In this document: one piece after another, positions 52,474 to 61,629 of the stretch
Numbering within the stretch: the stretch's first letter is position 1
How the letters are laid out: each line of letters opens with the position of its first letter
From: Caccoplasma_A sp045587545
Lineage (GTDB): Bacteria; Bacteroidota; Bacteroidia; Bacteroidales; G3-4614
Assembly: GCA_045587545.1 (NCBI GenBank)
Contig: JAZNCN010000010.1
Span: forward strand, 124,001 to 188,000
Direction of reading: 5' to 3'
Length of the DNA stretch: 64,000 nt
Position numbers and translations under genes: made by a program
The notes under the pieces: model-generated
Databases searched by the model: none
Told to the model about the DNA's origin: nothing
What the model saw: only the letters and a program-made list of their open reading frames with translations

Positions 52474-55400
52474 ATGAAAAAATACATTCTTAAAAAGACT
52501 TTGATTCTTGGGGCACTCCTTGTTGTCTTTGGATTTGTTTCAGAATCGGTGTGGGCAGGAGAACAAAATGACTGGGAGAACCAGCATGTATTTGCCATTA
52601 ATAAAGAAGATGGGCATGCTACTTATATGCCATATCCCAATAGTGAAGAACTATTTAAAGATGAAAGACGAATTAAATTTCCATGGGTAACGACAAAATC
52701 TTCCTATTTCAAATCACTTAATGGGAAGTGGTGCTTTAATCTTGTGTCTGAGCCATCACAACGTCCGTTAGATTTTATGAATGATGGTTATGATTTCTCG
52801 TCATGGGATACAATCCCTGTCCCTTCAAATTGGGAAATGTTGGGTTACGATAAACCAATTTATTGTAATGTAGAGTATCCTCATGAAAGCAATTACCCCT
52901 ACATTCAACGTCGTAAAGGATATGATGGATATGGAGTAAATCCTGTAGGTTCATATCATAAAGAGATAATAGTTCCTGCAAATTGGAGCGGTAAACAGAT
53001 ATTTATTCATTTTGGAGGTATCTATTCTGCTGCATATATATGGGTTAATGGTGAGAAGGTAGGATATACGCAAGGGGCAAACAATGATCATGAATTTGAC
53101 ATAACCCCTTACGTAAAAGCTGGTGAAAAGGCGAGCATAGACGTACAAGTATTCCGTTGGTGCGATGGAAGTTATTTGGAGTGTCAAGATATGTTCCGAA
53201 TGAGTGGAATATACCGCGATGTATATCTATATGCAACTCCCAAAAGTTTTATACGCGATTACTATATAACTTCAAAACTTAATCCTGAAGCAGGGTATAA
53301 AGCAGGAGAGGTAAAAATAGAGGGTTGGATAAACAACAGAGGAGATAAAACCTCAACTTCAACTCTTAAGGCTTTAATAACAGATGTTAAAGGAGATACA
53401 ATTGTTAAATTTGCTCCCCAAACCATAACATTAAAAGCAGGAAGTGAAGAGAAAGTTTCTGCAATTGCTCAAGTTGAGAATATAAATTTATGGAGTGCCG
53501 AGCATCCTAATTTGTATAATACAATATTTATACTTTGTGATGAGAATGGTGTTGAAACAGAGGCATTTTTGGTAAAATATGGTTTCCGCGATATAAAAAT
53601 AAAAAATGCACAACTCTTATTGAACGGTACTCCCGTAATACTAAAAGGAGCTAATCGTCATGATACTCACCCCGTTTACGGAAGAGCTGTAAATACGGCA
53701 TCAATGCTGAAAGATGTATTGATGATGAAACGTGCAAATATGAATACTATACGTACTGCTCATTATCCCAATCAGGATAAGATGTACGATATGTTTGACT
53801 ACTATGGATTGTTTACAATTTGCGAGGCAGATGTAGAGTGTCATGCAAATCAAGCAATCAGTGCCGATACAACATGGGAGGCTGCATTTGTTGACAGAGG
53901 ATTGAGAATGGCATTGCGTGACCGCAACCACCCATCAGTGATTATGTGGTCGTTGGGTAACGAATGTGGCGATGGTATAAATTTTGCAGCAGAGCGTGCC
54001 GCGATAGAGGCTGTTGATGACAGACCTATCCATTACGAAGGAGGCTGGCAATATTCTGACTTTACAGGCAACATGTATCGCACTATTGAGGAATTGTGTA
54101 AAACAGATACAACTTCAAATCCCAAAGCATTCTTTGCAGACGGAACATATAAACCTCACTTTGTTTGTGAGTATGCTCATGCGATGGGCAATGCAATAGG
54201 AAACCTTAAAGAGTATGTTAATTATTTTGAAGAAGATAATCGTACAATAGGTGGTTGTATATGGGATTGGGCAGACCAATCAATCTATGATCCTCAATTA
54301 TTAAAACAAGGTATTCGTCAACTTGCAACAGGATATGACTTCCCCGGTCCTCACCAAGGTAATTTCTGTTGCAACGGAATAGTAACAGCGACAAGAGAGG
54401 TAACTCCTAAATTAATGGAGGTAACAAAGGCATATCAATCAATAGATTTCTTAAATTTCAGTCCTGTTACACAAATGGTAACTCTTAAAAACAAGTTCCA
54501 CGATACAGATCTTAAAGATTTTTATATGGTATGGACACTTGCATGTGATGGTAAAGATATAAAGAGGACTACCCGTAGCAGTAAGGTAAACCTACCAGCT
54601 TGTGCTCCCGGCGAGAGTGTTGAGATGGAGATTCCTTACGGAATAAATATGATTACTGACCCTTATGCCGAATATACCGTTAAAATTGAGGTATTCTCAA
54701 AACGTAAAACTACATGGGGAATAGAATACCCATTTGCAACTGAGCAATTTATTGTACGTGAGGGTGCAGATCGTACGCAAGTAGCAAGAGAATATATAGT
54801 AGATAAAATTAAATTTACTGAAACAGATTCTACTCTATATATAACAGGTCATGATATGGATATTACATTCAATAAAAACACAACATTCATCACCTCTTTG
54901 AGATACCATAATGGAGAATTCCACGAAGAGATGTTCCCGACAGGTGAAGGTCCGAGATTTGATAGCTATCGTTGGATTGAGAATGACGGTTATAAAGAGG
55001 TTGACACCCTTATGACGGAATCATTTACATATAAAATGGCTCGTGATAAAAAGAGTATATTGGTTTCAGCAACTGTTTCATCTTTAGAAAAATGTAATTA
55101 TACTATAGATTACGAGATATTTGCCAACGGACATGTAATAATGGATATAACATACCGTCCGTTAACCGAAAACCTTCGTCGTATGGGATTGTCGGCTGTT
55201 GTGGCAGGTAATAAACATATTGTTGAATATTATGCAAGAGGACCATGGGAAAACTACGTTGACCGTAAAACAGGAGCATATCTTGTGAACCACAAAACAA
55301 CCGTTGAAGAGATGGAAGAGAGCTATATGAAGCCTCAAACAATGGGTAACAGAGAGGATTTACGTTATTTGTCGCTAACCGATGACGATGACCACGGAAT

Positions 55401-55656
55401 TGAGATAAATGTAAACGGACCTGCATCGTTCTCAGCTCTTTACTTTACCGATATGGAGTTGTCAAAACTTCAACACGTTTGGGAGTTGCCAAAAGCAAGA
55501 AGAGATAATATAATTCTTCATATTGACTATATGCAACGTGGATTAGGTAATGCAAGTTGCGGTCCTCAAACAATTGAGAAATACAGAATCCCCGGAACTG
55601 GCGAGTTTAAACACAGAGTATCAATTGATCCACACTGGCCAATGCCAACTTTTTAG
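52474..55656 (+). CDS. GH2 beta-galactosidase, exported
   Basis: 1060 residues. N-terminal signal sequence about 1-28 (MKKYILKKTLILGALLVVFG ... VWAG). LacZ-type layout: sugar-binding domain (WENQHVFAINKEDGHATYMPY, about 35-230), Ig-like domains, TIM barrel with acid/base Glu497 in WSLGNECGDG and nucleophile Glu566 in VCEYAHAMGN, then the small-chain domain (about 790-1055) with YYARGPWENYVDRKTGAYL and PQTMGNREDLRYLSL. It removes terminal beta-galactose, consistent with the hexosaminidase and mannosidase next door. Monocistronic, with promoter and terminator. Confidence 0.95.
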   Translation: MKKYILKKTLILGALLVVFGFVSESVWAGEQNDWENQHVFAINKEDGHATYMPYPNSEELFKDERRIKFPWVTTKSSYFKSLNGKWCFNLVSEPSQRPLDFMNDGYDFSSWDTIPVPSNWEMLGYDKPIYCNVEYPHESNYPYIQRRKGYDGYGVNPVGSYHKEIIVPANWSGKQIFIHFGGIYSAAYIWVNGEKVGYTQGANNDHEFDITPYVKAGEKASIDVQVFRWCDGSYLECQDMFRMSGIYRDVYLYATPKSFIRDYYITSKLNPEAGYKAGEVKIEGWINNRGDKTSTSTLKALITDVKGDTIVKFAPQTITLKAGSEEKVSAIAQVENINLWSAEHPNLYNTIFILCDENGVETEAFLVKYGFRDIKIKNAQLLLNGTPVILKGANRHDTHPVYGRAVNTASMLKDVLMMKRANMNTIRTAHYPNQDKMYDMFDYYGLFTICEADVECHANQAISADTTWEAAFVDRGLRMALRDRNHPSVIMWSLGNECGDGINFAAERAAIEAVDDRPIHYEGGWQYSDFTGNMYRTIEELCKTDTTSNPKAFFADGTYKPHFVCEYAHAMGNAIGNLKEYVNYFEEDNRTIGGCIWDWADQSIYDPQLLKQGIRQLATGYDFPGPHQGNFCCNGIVTATREVTPKLMEVTKAYQSIDFLNFSPVTQMVTLKNKFHDTDLKDFYMVWTLACDGKDIKRTTRSSKVNLPACAPGESVEMEIPYGINMITDPYAEYTVKIEVFSKRKTTWGIEYPFATEQFIVREGADRTQVAREYIVDKIKFTETDSTLYITGHDMDITFNKNTTFITSLRYHNGEFHEEMFPTGEGPRFDSYRWIENDGYKEVDTLMTESFTYKMARDKKSILVSATVSSLEKCNYTIDYEIFANGHVIMDITYRPLTENLRRMGLSAVVAGNKHIVEYYARGPWENYVDRKTGAYLVNHKTTVEEMEESYMKPQTMGNREDLRYLSLTDDDDHGIEINVNGPASFSALYFTDMELSKLQHVWELPKARRDNIILHIDYMQRGLGNASCGPQTIEKYRIPGTGEFKHRVSIDPHWPMPTF

Positions 55657-55691
55657 TAATAGAGTATAATTTCATATACAATCTTAGACAG

Positions 55692-55736
55692 AGGGGCAAT
55701 TACTACATTTTGTAGGAATGCCCCTTTGTTTTTTAT
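55692..55736 (+). terminator. Terminator of the GH2 gene
   Basis: Outer stem aggggca / tgcccct, inner stem ctaca / tgtag, followed by ttgttttttattt. About 35 bases after the stop. Confidence 0.82.
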
Positions 55737-55843
55737 TTATCTGCCTTGCATTGAGATGATATAAATCTTCTAAAACTTCACTATACACAACTGATATTTC
55801 GTGAATTTCCCTATTTTAATATATGTTTAACAAATATTAACAT

Positions 55844-55880
55844 GGGGGGGGGTGAAAATAGATTTATATTAATAAATTTG
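55844..55880 (+). promoter_or_regulatory. G9 tract and -7 box upstream of the YfaP-like lipoprotein
   Basis: Nine consecutive G at 55844-55852, then a 20-bp gap to TAAATTTG (55873-55880), a full -7 match. The G tract lies where a -33 box should be. Such a homopolymer could slip and change promoter spacing, or it could be an assembly artefact. Confidence 0.45.
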
Positions 55881-55913
55881 TGAAAAATATTAACATTTTT
55901 ACAATTTATTATT

Positions 55914-56969
55914 ATGAAAAAATTTAATTTATGTTGTATGCTAATGCTCTCATTTAGCATTATTCTATTTTTAGGGTGTAGCAGTGATGATGAGGAAACT
56001 CCTTTTAACCAGACTCCTAATCCTCCTGTAAATGAACTTGCGGAGAAGTATTTCAGTATTGAAAATTCTACGTATATAAATGAAGAGATGCCATCAAGTA
56101 CTATTGACGCCCCCTTAGAAGGAGTGTTCTATAATGATAAGGCGTTATCTAATGGAGGAAATTACATTACGATTTCTTCTTCAACACAATACCAAAAATT
56201 CTTATTAGGAATAGAAGGGGTTAGTGGTTATTATGAAGTTAACACAATGAATGAGTTGCAGGCTGAGTCCTCTATTTTAAAAAATGACATTCAAGAATAT
56301 TTTACATATACCATTCCTTTGATGTATAGTGTCAATCTTAGTGAAGATATCACAATTGTTATATGTGGAGTAACTATAGATGGTTATATTACAAGGGGAT
56401 ATGAAGCAGAATGCTCTATAGTAGAGACTATTCCCGGAGATTTGCTTATTAATTTGGTATTTGATCAAGACAAAGATGTTGATTTACATTTGATAATGCC
56501 GAGCGGGAAAGAGATATATTATGGAAATAGAGGATATTATACTACGGACGCAGAGACCGGCGATTATGTACAAGTTTATGGCTTAGATAAAGATTCAAAC
56601 CCAGGTTGCGATATTGATGGTTTAAATAATGAAAACATCTCTATTCCTGCAGAATATATAGAGCAAGGAACTTATATCATTAAAGTTAACATGTATCGTA
56701 ATTGTGATTATAGTGTTCCTTTGAATTATATGTTACAAGCTCGTTATAAAGGAATCCTGCTTAACAATGAATTAGCAGGGGGAGATAATCCGGTAAGAGG
56801 TTATTATCCAAGTGATGCAGGAAGAGGAGATCATACTCAAGTTATGAAATTTGTAATTAATGAGGGAATAGAGCTTGAATCGGATATTGCAACATATAAG
56901 TCAACTATTGATTTAATTCCGATTCCTGTTTCAGAGGAGGCAAAAAATAAATTAATGATGACAGAGTAG
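55914..56969 (+). CDS. Lipoprotein with YfaP-like (DUF2135) domain
   Basis: 351 residues. Lipoprotein signal ending LFLGC (about Cys22), followed by an acidic Ser/Asp-rich linker (SSDDEE) that resembles a lipoprotein export signal for the outer surface. Middle region unassigned. Residues about 180-290 match the YfaP/DUF2135 pattern: INLVFDQDKDVDLHLIMPSGKEIYYG (in pieces), then DSNPGCDIDGLNNENISIP and GTYIIKVNMYRNCDYSVP. Function is unknown. It sits between the GH2 and GH84 genes but shares no transcript with either. The domain is usually seen with von Willebrand or propeller proteins. Confidence 0.72.
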   Translation: MKKFNLCCMLMLSFSIILFLGCSSDDEETPFNQTPNPPVNELAEKYFSIENSTYINEEMPSSTIDAPLEGVFYNDKALSNGGNYITISSSTQYQKFLLGIEGVSGYYEVNTMNELQAESSILKNDIQEYFTYTIPLMYSVNLSEDITIVICGVTIDGYITRGYEAECSIVETIPGDLLINLVFDQDKDVDLHLIMPSGKEIYYGNRGYYTTDAETGDYVQVYGLDKDSNPGCDIDGLNNENISIPAEYIEQGTYIIKVNMYRNCDYSVPLNYMLQARYKGILLNNELAGGDNPVRGYYPSDAGRGDHTQVMKFVINEGIELESDIATYKSTIDLIPIPVSEEAKNKLMMTE

Positions 56970-56986
56970 ATTTAATTTTTAAGGAT

Positions 56987-57044
56987 AAACTAAATATAAG
57001 AGATGGGGCACCGTTTGATGCTCCATCTCTTATATTTAGTTTTA
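56987..57044. terminator. Bidirectional terminator between the YfaP-like and GH84 genes
   Basis: Very long stem (left arm 56987-57010, right arm 57019-57042, 24 bp with one G-U pair) and 8-base loop, with T-rich sequence on one side. Placed between convergent genes. Confidence 0.85.
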
Positions 57045-57071
57045 GTATTACTACTATAATTAGAATTTAAA

Positions 57072-57141
57072 AACTAACCGCTGACAACCAACATTTAATA
57101 GCTGACAGCAGATATCTAACAACTAATATTTCACAACCTTA
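57072..57141. repeat. Degenerate heptanucleotide tandem repeat
   Basis: About ten 7-base units of the form nnCTAAC/nnCTGAC on the plus strand (aactaac, cgctgac, aaccaac, atttaat, agctgac, agcagat, atctaac, aactaat, atttcac, aacctta). It runs from just downstream of the GH84 gene across its stop codon into the last codons. Confidence 0.55.
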
Positions 57142-60100
57142 TAAACTTTTGTAGGTGTTGCTACCATATATACTCCGTTGCTGTTTGTTGGGAGTGACAT
57201 AGAGCCATTTATATTGCCTTGCCATACTGCAATACCCGATGCATTATAGATGGTTACAGCTCCCTCTACTCCTTTTATTTGAAGGTTATCTCCTTCAAAG
57301 AATATCGCAGTTTTGGGTGTAATATTCTCCTCAACTCCTGTTAAATCGTGGTTGCCGACATAAGGAGTTCCTTTAACAACAATATCGTATATATCAGGTT
57401 TATTTACGGCATTCCACTCAAATTTTATAAGAGAAATGTTTTTATATGATTTTACATTCAATTCTGTTAATGGAGAATTCAAATATCCCATATCGTACCA
57501 TTCTCCGTTTGCTTTTATAGATATTGATGGCAACTCCTCCCCGCTACTCTCATATTTTGAGTTATGATATATCTCAATTGTCTCAAAATTAATATTCTCG
57601 GTAAATTCATACTCTAACCACCCTGCATTTATTGCTTGATAAGATGTTGCCAATGAACGATCATCAAGGGCTGTTGTGTAGGTATTGTTGTTGTCTTTTG
57701 CAACGGCAATTTCTTTGCCTTCATACACTTTTATTTTTACTACTTTAAGCCAATTGTTACCGGTTGCGCTATTTAATTTAAATTGAACGTAACGTGCCAC
57801 ATTGCTTTCTGTTATAGAGAATGATTTATCTACTATGTCGGCTGAAGTGAATGTCTGCAAGTTTGTCCATTGTCCTCCATCGTTAGATATTTGCAACACG
57901 CAATCGCCTGATGGTTGGTCGTTACTATCAAAAGTTACTTCTATCTTGTATATCCCTTTTGACGAGCCTAAATCTACTCTTATATAGTCTCCTGCTTGTT
58001 GTGCACGGTTACTCCAGAAGAAGCTATCGTTACTGTAATTTACTACATTTTCAACGCCGTTATTATCGTATTGAGGGATATTTGTTTCTGCCCCTATTGG
58101 AGTTAAAATTCCCGACTTTGGAATATTAATTGTAATGGAATTTACACCTATGGGTTTAGTTACATCTTGCGATACATTACGTACTCTAATATATGCCAAT
58201 TCTATAGGTGTACTACCATCGGGCGTGAAATTAAACCACTCTTTTCCGTTTACCGAATACTCATAATAGAACTCGCTTGGCAATGTGTTTGAAGATACTG
58301 ATACAGTTACTTCGTTCTTTTTATTCATATTTATTCCGATATAGTCGCCGGAAGTTAAATTTACATTGTTCAAATTTTGTAATGTTATTGCCGACGTAGT
58401 TGTTGATAAACTAACATTGTATGGTAAATATGATAGATTATAAATTATTTCGGGAGTGCGTGAGCGTTCAGGTAATGTAGGTGCATAATCGGGATATTTT
58501 GTCATAATAAAATCAACAAAAGGTTCCATGTTCTGTTGAGCAGGGTGTACTTCAAAGTATCGGGGAGAAGCTTCTGTTCCAGTTCCCTCTACGGTGTAAG
58601 CAATGAATGCAGAGTCTTTATGTAATTTTGAATATTCTCCGGCGATGTTGGCATAATCTGTCCAACTGCTTAATGCTCCGGGCGATCTCATCCATGACAA
58701 TGCTCCATTTATTATATTTGACATTGATGCAAGTTTTCGGCTCCAATATTTTATATCTTCATGCATAAGAACCTCATCTTTTACATCGCTTGATTCCATT
58801 GTCTCTAATGTTTTGCAAGCATCATAAATCTCTTTTGTTTTTGTTATCAATTGCGAAGTTGAAGATGGAAGATTATTATAACTATATGAACTTTTGAAGG
58901 AGTTATAAAGATTTACCATTTCTTCCGGTTCTTGGGTTGCATCAGTATTTAAACAGAAAATTTTAAATGCTTCTGCCAACTCTGGTTTGTTAGGAAACAG
59001 ATATGTAAAGCAATCGTTCCAATTCTGTTGAGAATTGAAGTTTGCGGTATTCCAACAATAGTCGGCACCTCCGAATAGGAATACTTTTGATGCCGAAGCC
59101 TCTTGCATGGTATTGAATACGACTCCGCCTAAAGCCGTCATTGGTGCATTTTGGGCTGTATATCTGTAATTCATGTGATTCATGTATAGCCTGTCATCGT
59201 AATTGTCATTACAATTGTTATTCCACCAGAAAAGAGGATTACGATTAATAACCTGCTTCATGGTTTTGCAATTAGAGTCGGTAATATTTGACCATACATC
59301 GCTTCCTGTAAATGCCACTACTATTTCAGGGTCAACATTATAGAGGTCAATTAACGACCCTACGGTATGTGCTATTGAGTATGCTGTAGGTACAAAAAAC
59401 AGTGGTGATACTTTTTGCTCAGGCGTTGCAGTTGATGTATTATATTTTGCTTTGAGTTTTGCTTGTACTTGTGCCGGAAGATATGCAGTCATTTCTGAAC
59501 TCGGAACAAATGTCATGTCATCAATGAAAACACCAAAACCTCTTACGCCAAGCTTATACATTCTATCAAATTTATCCATTATTTTTTCTATACCTGGGTT
59601 CATTTCTGATGCTGAATTAAATCCTATTCCTCCATGCAATCCCGGGTGTATAGCCCAAACAAAGTTTACGTTACACTCTTTTGCTTTGGTTGTAATGGTT
59701 ATAAAATCTTCTTGTGTTAAAAGTCCTTTCTTCCTCTCTTCATCTGTAAGAGTCGTGGGATAATCTTCGTACCATGACCCGGCATGATAAGGATCGGCTT
59801 TTGGCCCGTATATGAATGTGTTGAGTTTATATAATTTAAAGAAATCAAGCATCGATAATATTTGGTCAACGGTAAATGGCATTCCATAAAAGCCTTCTAC
59901 CAAACCTCTGTATTGTGTATATGCGTAGTCTTGTACCGTAGCAGGAGTAATTGTATAGTTATTATTCAACATTTGACGTAGTGTTGATACCCCATAAAAC
60001 ACAGAGTTATTATTGTCTCCCAAAATTACGATATCTCCATCTCTGGTTATGTGCAACAGATATGGATCAAATTTATTATTGCCTGAAGAGAAAACACTTC

Positions 60101-60410
60101 GAGAAAGACCACATGATGAAGCATAACTATCTGCTTCGCCTCCGGAACCGTTTACTCCTACATATAAATATCTGAGTGATGATGAAAATCTTTTATAGAC
60201 AGCGGTAATTCCTTTCTCTTTTAACGCTTCTGTTATAAAAGTTTTTACATTTTCATTTACCCCCTCTTCAATAACCACATTTATTCTGTTTTTTATGGTT
60301 ATCTCGGACCCATTTGTTGTAATTGACTGTGGTTGCGGATATATAGTATAACTCGCAAATGAACTTGTTGCTACAAATACCCAAAACAGTAGTGTAATTA
60401 ATTTTCTCAT
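57123..60410 (-). CDS. GH84 beta-N-acetylglucosaminidase with discoidin domains and T9SS-type tail
   Basis: 1095 residues. Signal peptide about 1-19. N-terminal GH84N domain (about 20-150), catalytic barrel opening YRGLVEGFYGMPF near 170, YGPKADPYHAGSW, and the catalytic pair Asp297-Asp298 in FGVFIDDMTF. A helical stalk follows, then two F5/8-type carbohydrate-binding regions (about 780-900 and 910-1010) and a final 75-residue sorting-like tail (VTIYNASGIAVWQGN, NGVYMVATPTKVYKV). GH84 enzymes remove beta-linked GlcNAc from glycoproteins or mucins. A -7 match (TACCTTTG, 60469-60476, minus strand) precedes the gene, without a good -33 box. Confidence 0.93.
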   Translation of the reverse strand: MRKLITLLFWVFVATSSFASYTIYPQPQSITTNGSEITIKNRINVVIEEGVNENVKTFITEALKEKGITAVYKRFSSSLRYLYVGVNGSGGEADSYASSCGLSRSVFSSGNNKFDPYLLHITRDGDIVILGDNNNSVFYGVSTLRQMLNNNYTITPATVQDYAYTQYRGLVEGFYGMPFTVDQILSMLDFFKLYKLNTFIYGPKADPYHAGSWYEDYPTTLTDEERKKGLLTQEDFITITTKAKECNVNFVWAIHPGLHGGIGFNSASEMNPGIEKIMDKFDRMYKLGVRGFGVFIDDMTFVPSSEMTAYLPAQVQAKLKAKYNTSTATPEQKVSPLFFVPTAYSIAHTVGSLIDLYNVDPEIVVAFTGSDVWSNITDSNCKTMKQVINRNPLFWWNNNCNDNYDDRLYMNHMNYRYTAQNAPMTALGGVVFNTMQEASASKVFLFGGADYCWNTANFNSQQNWNDCFTYLFPNKPELAEAFKIFCLNTDATQEPEEMVNLYNSFKSSYSYNNLPSSTSQLITKTKEIYDACKTLETMESSDVKDEVLMHEDIKYWSRKLASMSNIINGALSWMRSPGALSSWTDYANIAGEYSKLHKDSAFIAYTVEGTGTEASPRYFEVHPAQQNMEPFVDFIMTKYPDYAPTLPERSRTPEIIYNLSYLPYNVSLSTTTSAITLQNLNNVNLTSGDYIGINMNKKNEVTVSVSSNTLPSEFYYEYSVNGKEWFNFTPDGSTPIELAYIRVRNVSQDVTKPIGVNSITINIPKSGILTPIGAETNIPQYDNNGVENVVNYSNDSFFWSNRAQQAGDYIRVDLGSSKGIYKIEVTFDSNDQPSGDCVLQISNDGGQWTNLQTFTSADIVDKSFSITESNVARYVQFKLNSATGNNWLKVVKIKVYEGKEIAVAKDNNNTYTTALDDRSLATSYQAINAGWLEYEFTENINFETIEIYHNSKYESSGEELPSISIKANGEWYDMGYLNSPLTELNVKSYKNISLIKFEWNAVNKPDIYDIVVKGTPYVGNHDLTGVEENITPKTAIFFEGDNLQIKGVEGAVTIYNASGIAVWQGNINGSMSLPTNSNGVYMVATPTKVYKVVKY

Positions 60411-60468
60411 ATTTGTTGTGATTTTGTGTTTAATTATTGGGGAGGTATAAAAAATACCTCTGCTTTCG

Positions 60469-60476
60469 CAAAGGTA
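60469..60476 (-). promoter_or_regulatory. Candidate -7 box of the GH84 gene
   Basis: Minus-strand TACCTTTG is a full match to TAnnTTTG, 59 bases upstream of the ATG; the -33 region is poor. A small stem (gaggtat / atacctc) lies in the leader. Confidence 0.45.
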
Positions 60477-60529
60477 AAAAATATTTTAATATTATAATGT
60501 TTTTTGTGAGTTTATTAACAGATAACTAA

Positions 60530-61612
60530 CTATTCCAAAAATAGATAGTCGTAATGTATAAATGGACGTCCTCCTTTGTTACCTGCCAAAGAACGAGCTT
60601 TTGTGCTATCGCAAGATATTTTGCCAACACCTATTGACTCGCTGTCTGTTGTTACTATTTTTACTATATCATCTTTTTCAAACTCGCCTTCAACAGATAC
60701 CACACCTATTGGCAACAGACTCACTGCCTCTTCGGATAATAATTTTGCTTTTGCCTTATCGTTTATTACCAATAACCCTTTTGCATAACCGTCAGAGTGA
60801 GCAATCCATTTCTTTACACTTGAAATCTCTTTTGTTGAGGGGGTAAAGGTGGTGTATATAACATCGCTTTGGGGGTTTAGCAAATCGGGTAAAATATTTT
60901 CGCGTGTTCCGTTTGCAATAATAACGGTGATACCTTCTTTTGCAACCTTTCTGGCAATATTGGTTTTGGTTATCATGCCTCCTCGTCCAAATGATGATTT
61001 TTTTGTCTGTATAAACTTTGAAAGGTCCTTATCTGCGGCAGTTATCTCTCTAATTACGGTAGTGCCTTCATCTGCGGGGCTGCCATTATATATACCGTCA
61101 ATGTTACTCAAAATTATTAGAGCCTCCATATCCATCATTGTGGCTATCAATCCTGAAAGCTCGTCATTATCAGTAAACATCAACTCGGTTACTGCTACGG
61201 TATCGTTTTCGTTTACGATAGGTATTACATTATTCTCGAGCATCACCTCAATACACTGCTTTTGATTTAGGTAAAGACGACGTGTTGAGAAACACTCTTT
61301 CATTGTGAGTACTTGACCGCAACTTATTCCGTGTTTGCGGAATAACTCATAGTAGTTATTAAGGAGTTTTACCTGCCCAACTGCTGAGAATAACTGACGC
61401 GATTTTACCGCATCAATTTTCTTATCAATATGCAACTCTCCTCGTCCCGAAGCAACAGCCCCTGACGATACAAGTATAATCTCAACACCATTTTTATGTA
61501 GTTGAGCAATTTGTGCTACAAGCGAAGCCATTCGCTCTTTGTCAAGCATGCCGTCTTTGCCTGTAAGCACATTACTGCCAATCTTTACTGCTATGCGTTT
61601 AAATCGGTACAT
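60530..61612 (-). CDS. proB: Glutamate 5-kinase
   Basis: Phosphorylates glutamate in the first step of proline synthesis. 360 residues: amino-acid kinase domain (RIAVKIGSNVLTG, ILVSSGAVASGRGEL near 45, NENDTVAV near 135, DNDELSGLIATMM near 150, FGRGGMITKTNIARKVA near 210) and a C-terminal PUA domain (about 275-355). proA is not adjacent. It begins 17 bases after the acyl-CoA synthetase and is the last gene of the operon. Confidence 0.95.
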   Translation of the reverse strand: MYRFKRIAVKIGSNVLTGKDGMLDKERMASLVAQIAQLHKNGVEIILVSSGAVASGRGELHIDKKIDAVKSRQLFSAVGQVKLLNNYYELFRKHGISCGQVLTMKECFSTRRLYLNQKQCIEVMLENNVIPIVNENDTVAVTELMFTDNDELSGLIATMMDMEALIILSNIDGIYNGSPADEGTTVIREITAADKDLSKFIQTKKSSFGRGGMITKTNIARKVAKEGITVIIANGTRENILPDLLNPQSDVIYTTFTPSTKEISSVKKWIAHSDGYAKGLLVINDKAKAKLLSEEAVSLLPIGVVSVEGEFEKDDIVKIVTTDSESIGVGKISCDSTKARSLAGNKGGRPFIHYDYLFLE

Positions 61613-61629
61613 CGCACAAACAATTATAT

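Noticed and set aside
57072..57141. CRISPR array
   Set aside because: Units are 7 bases without spacers and no cas genes are present.
60849..61265. 138-residue plus-strand frame over proB
   Set aside because: Antisense to the conserved kinase domain; no independent evidence of coding.
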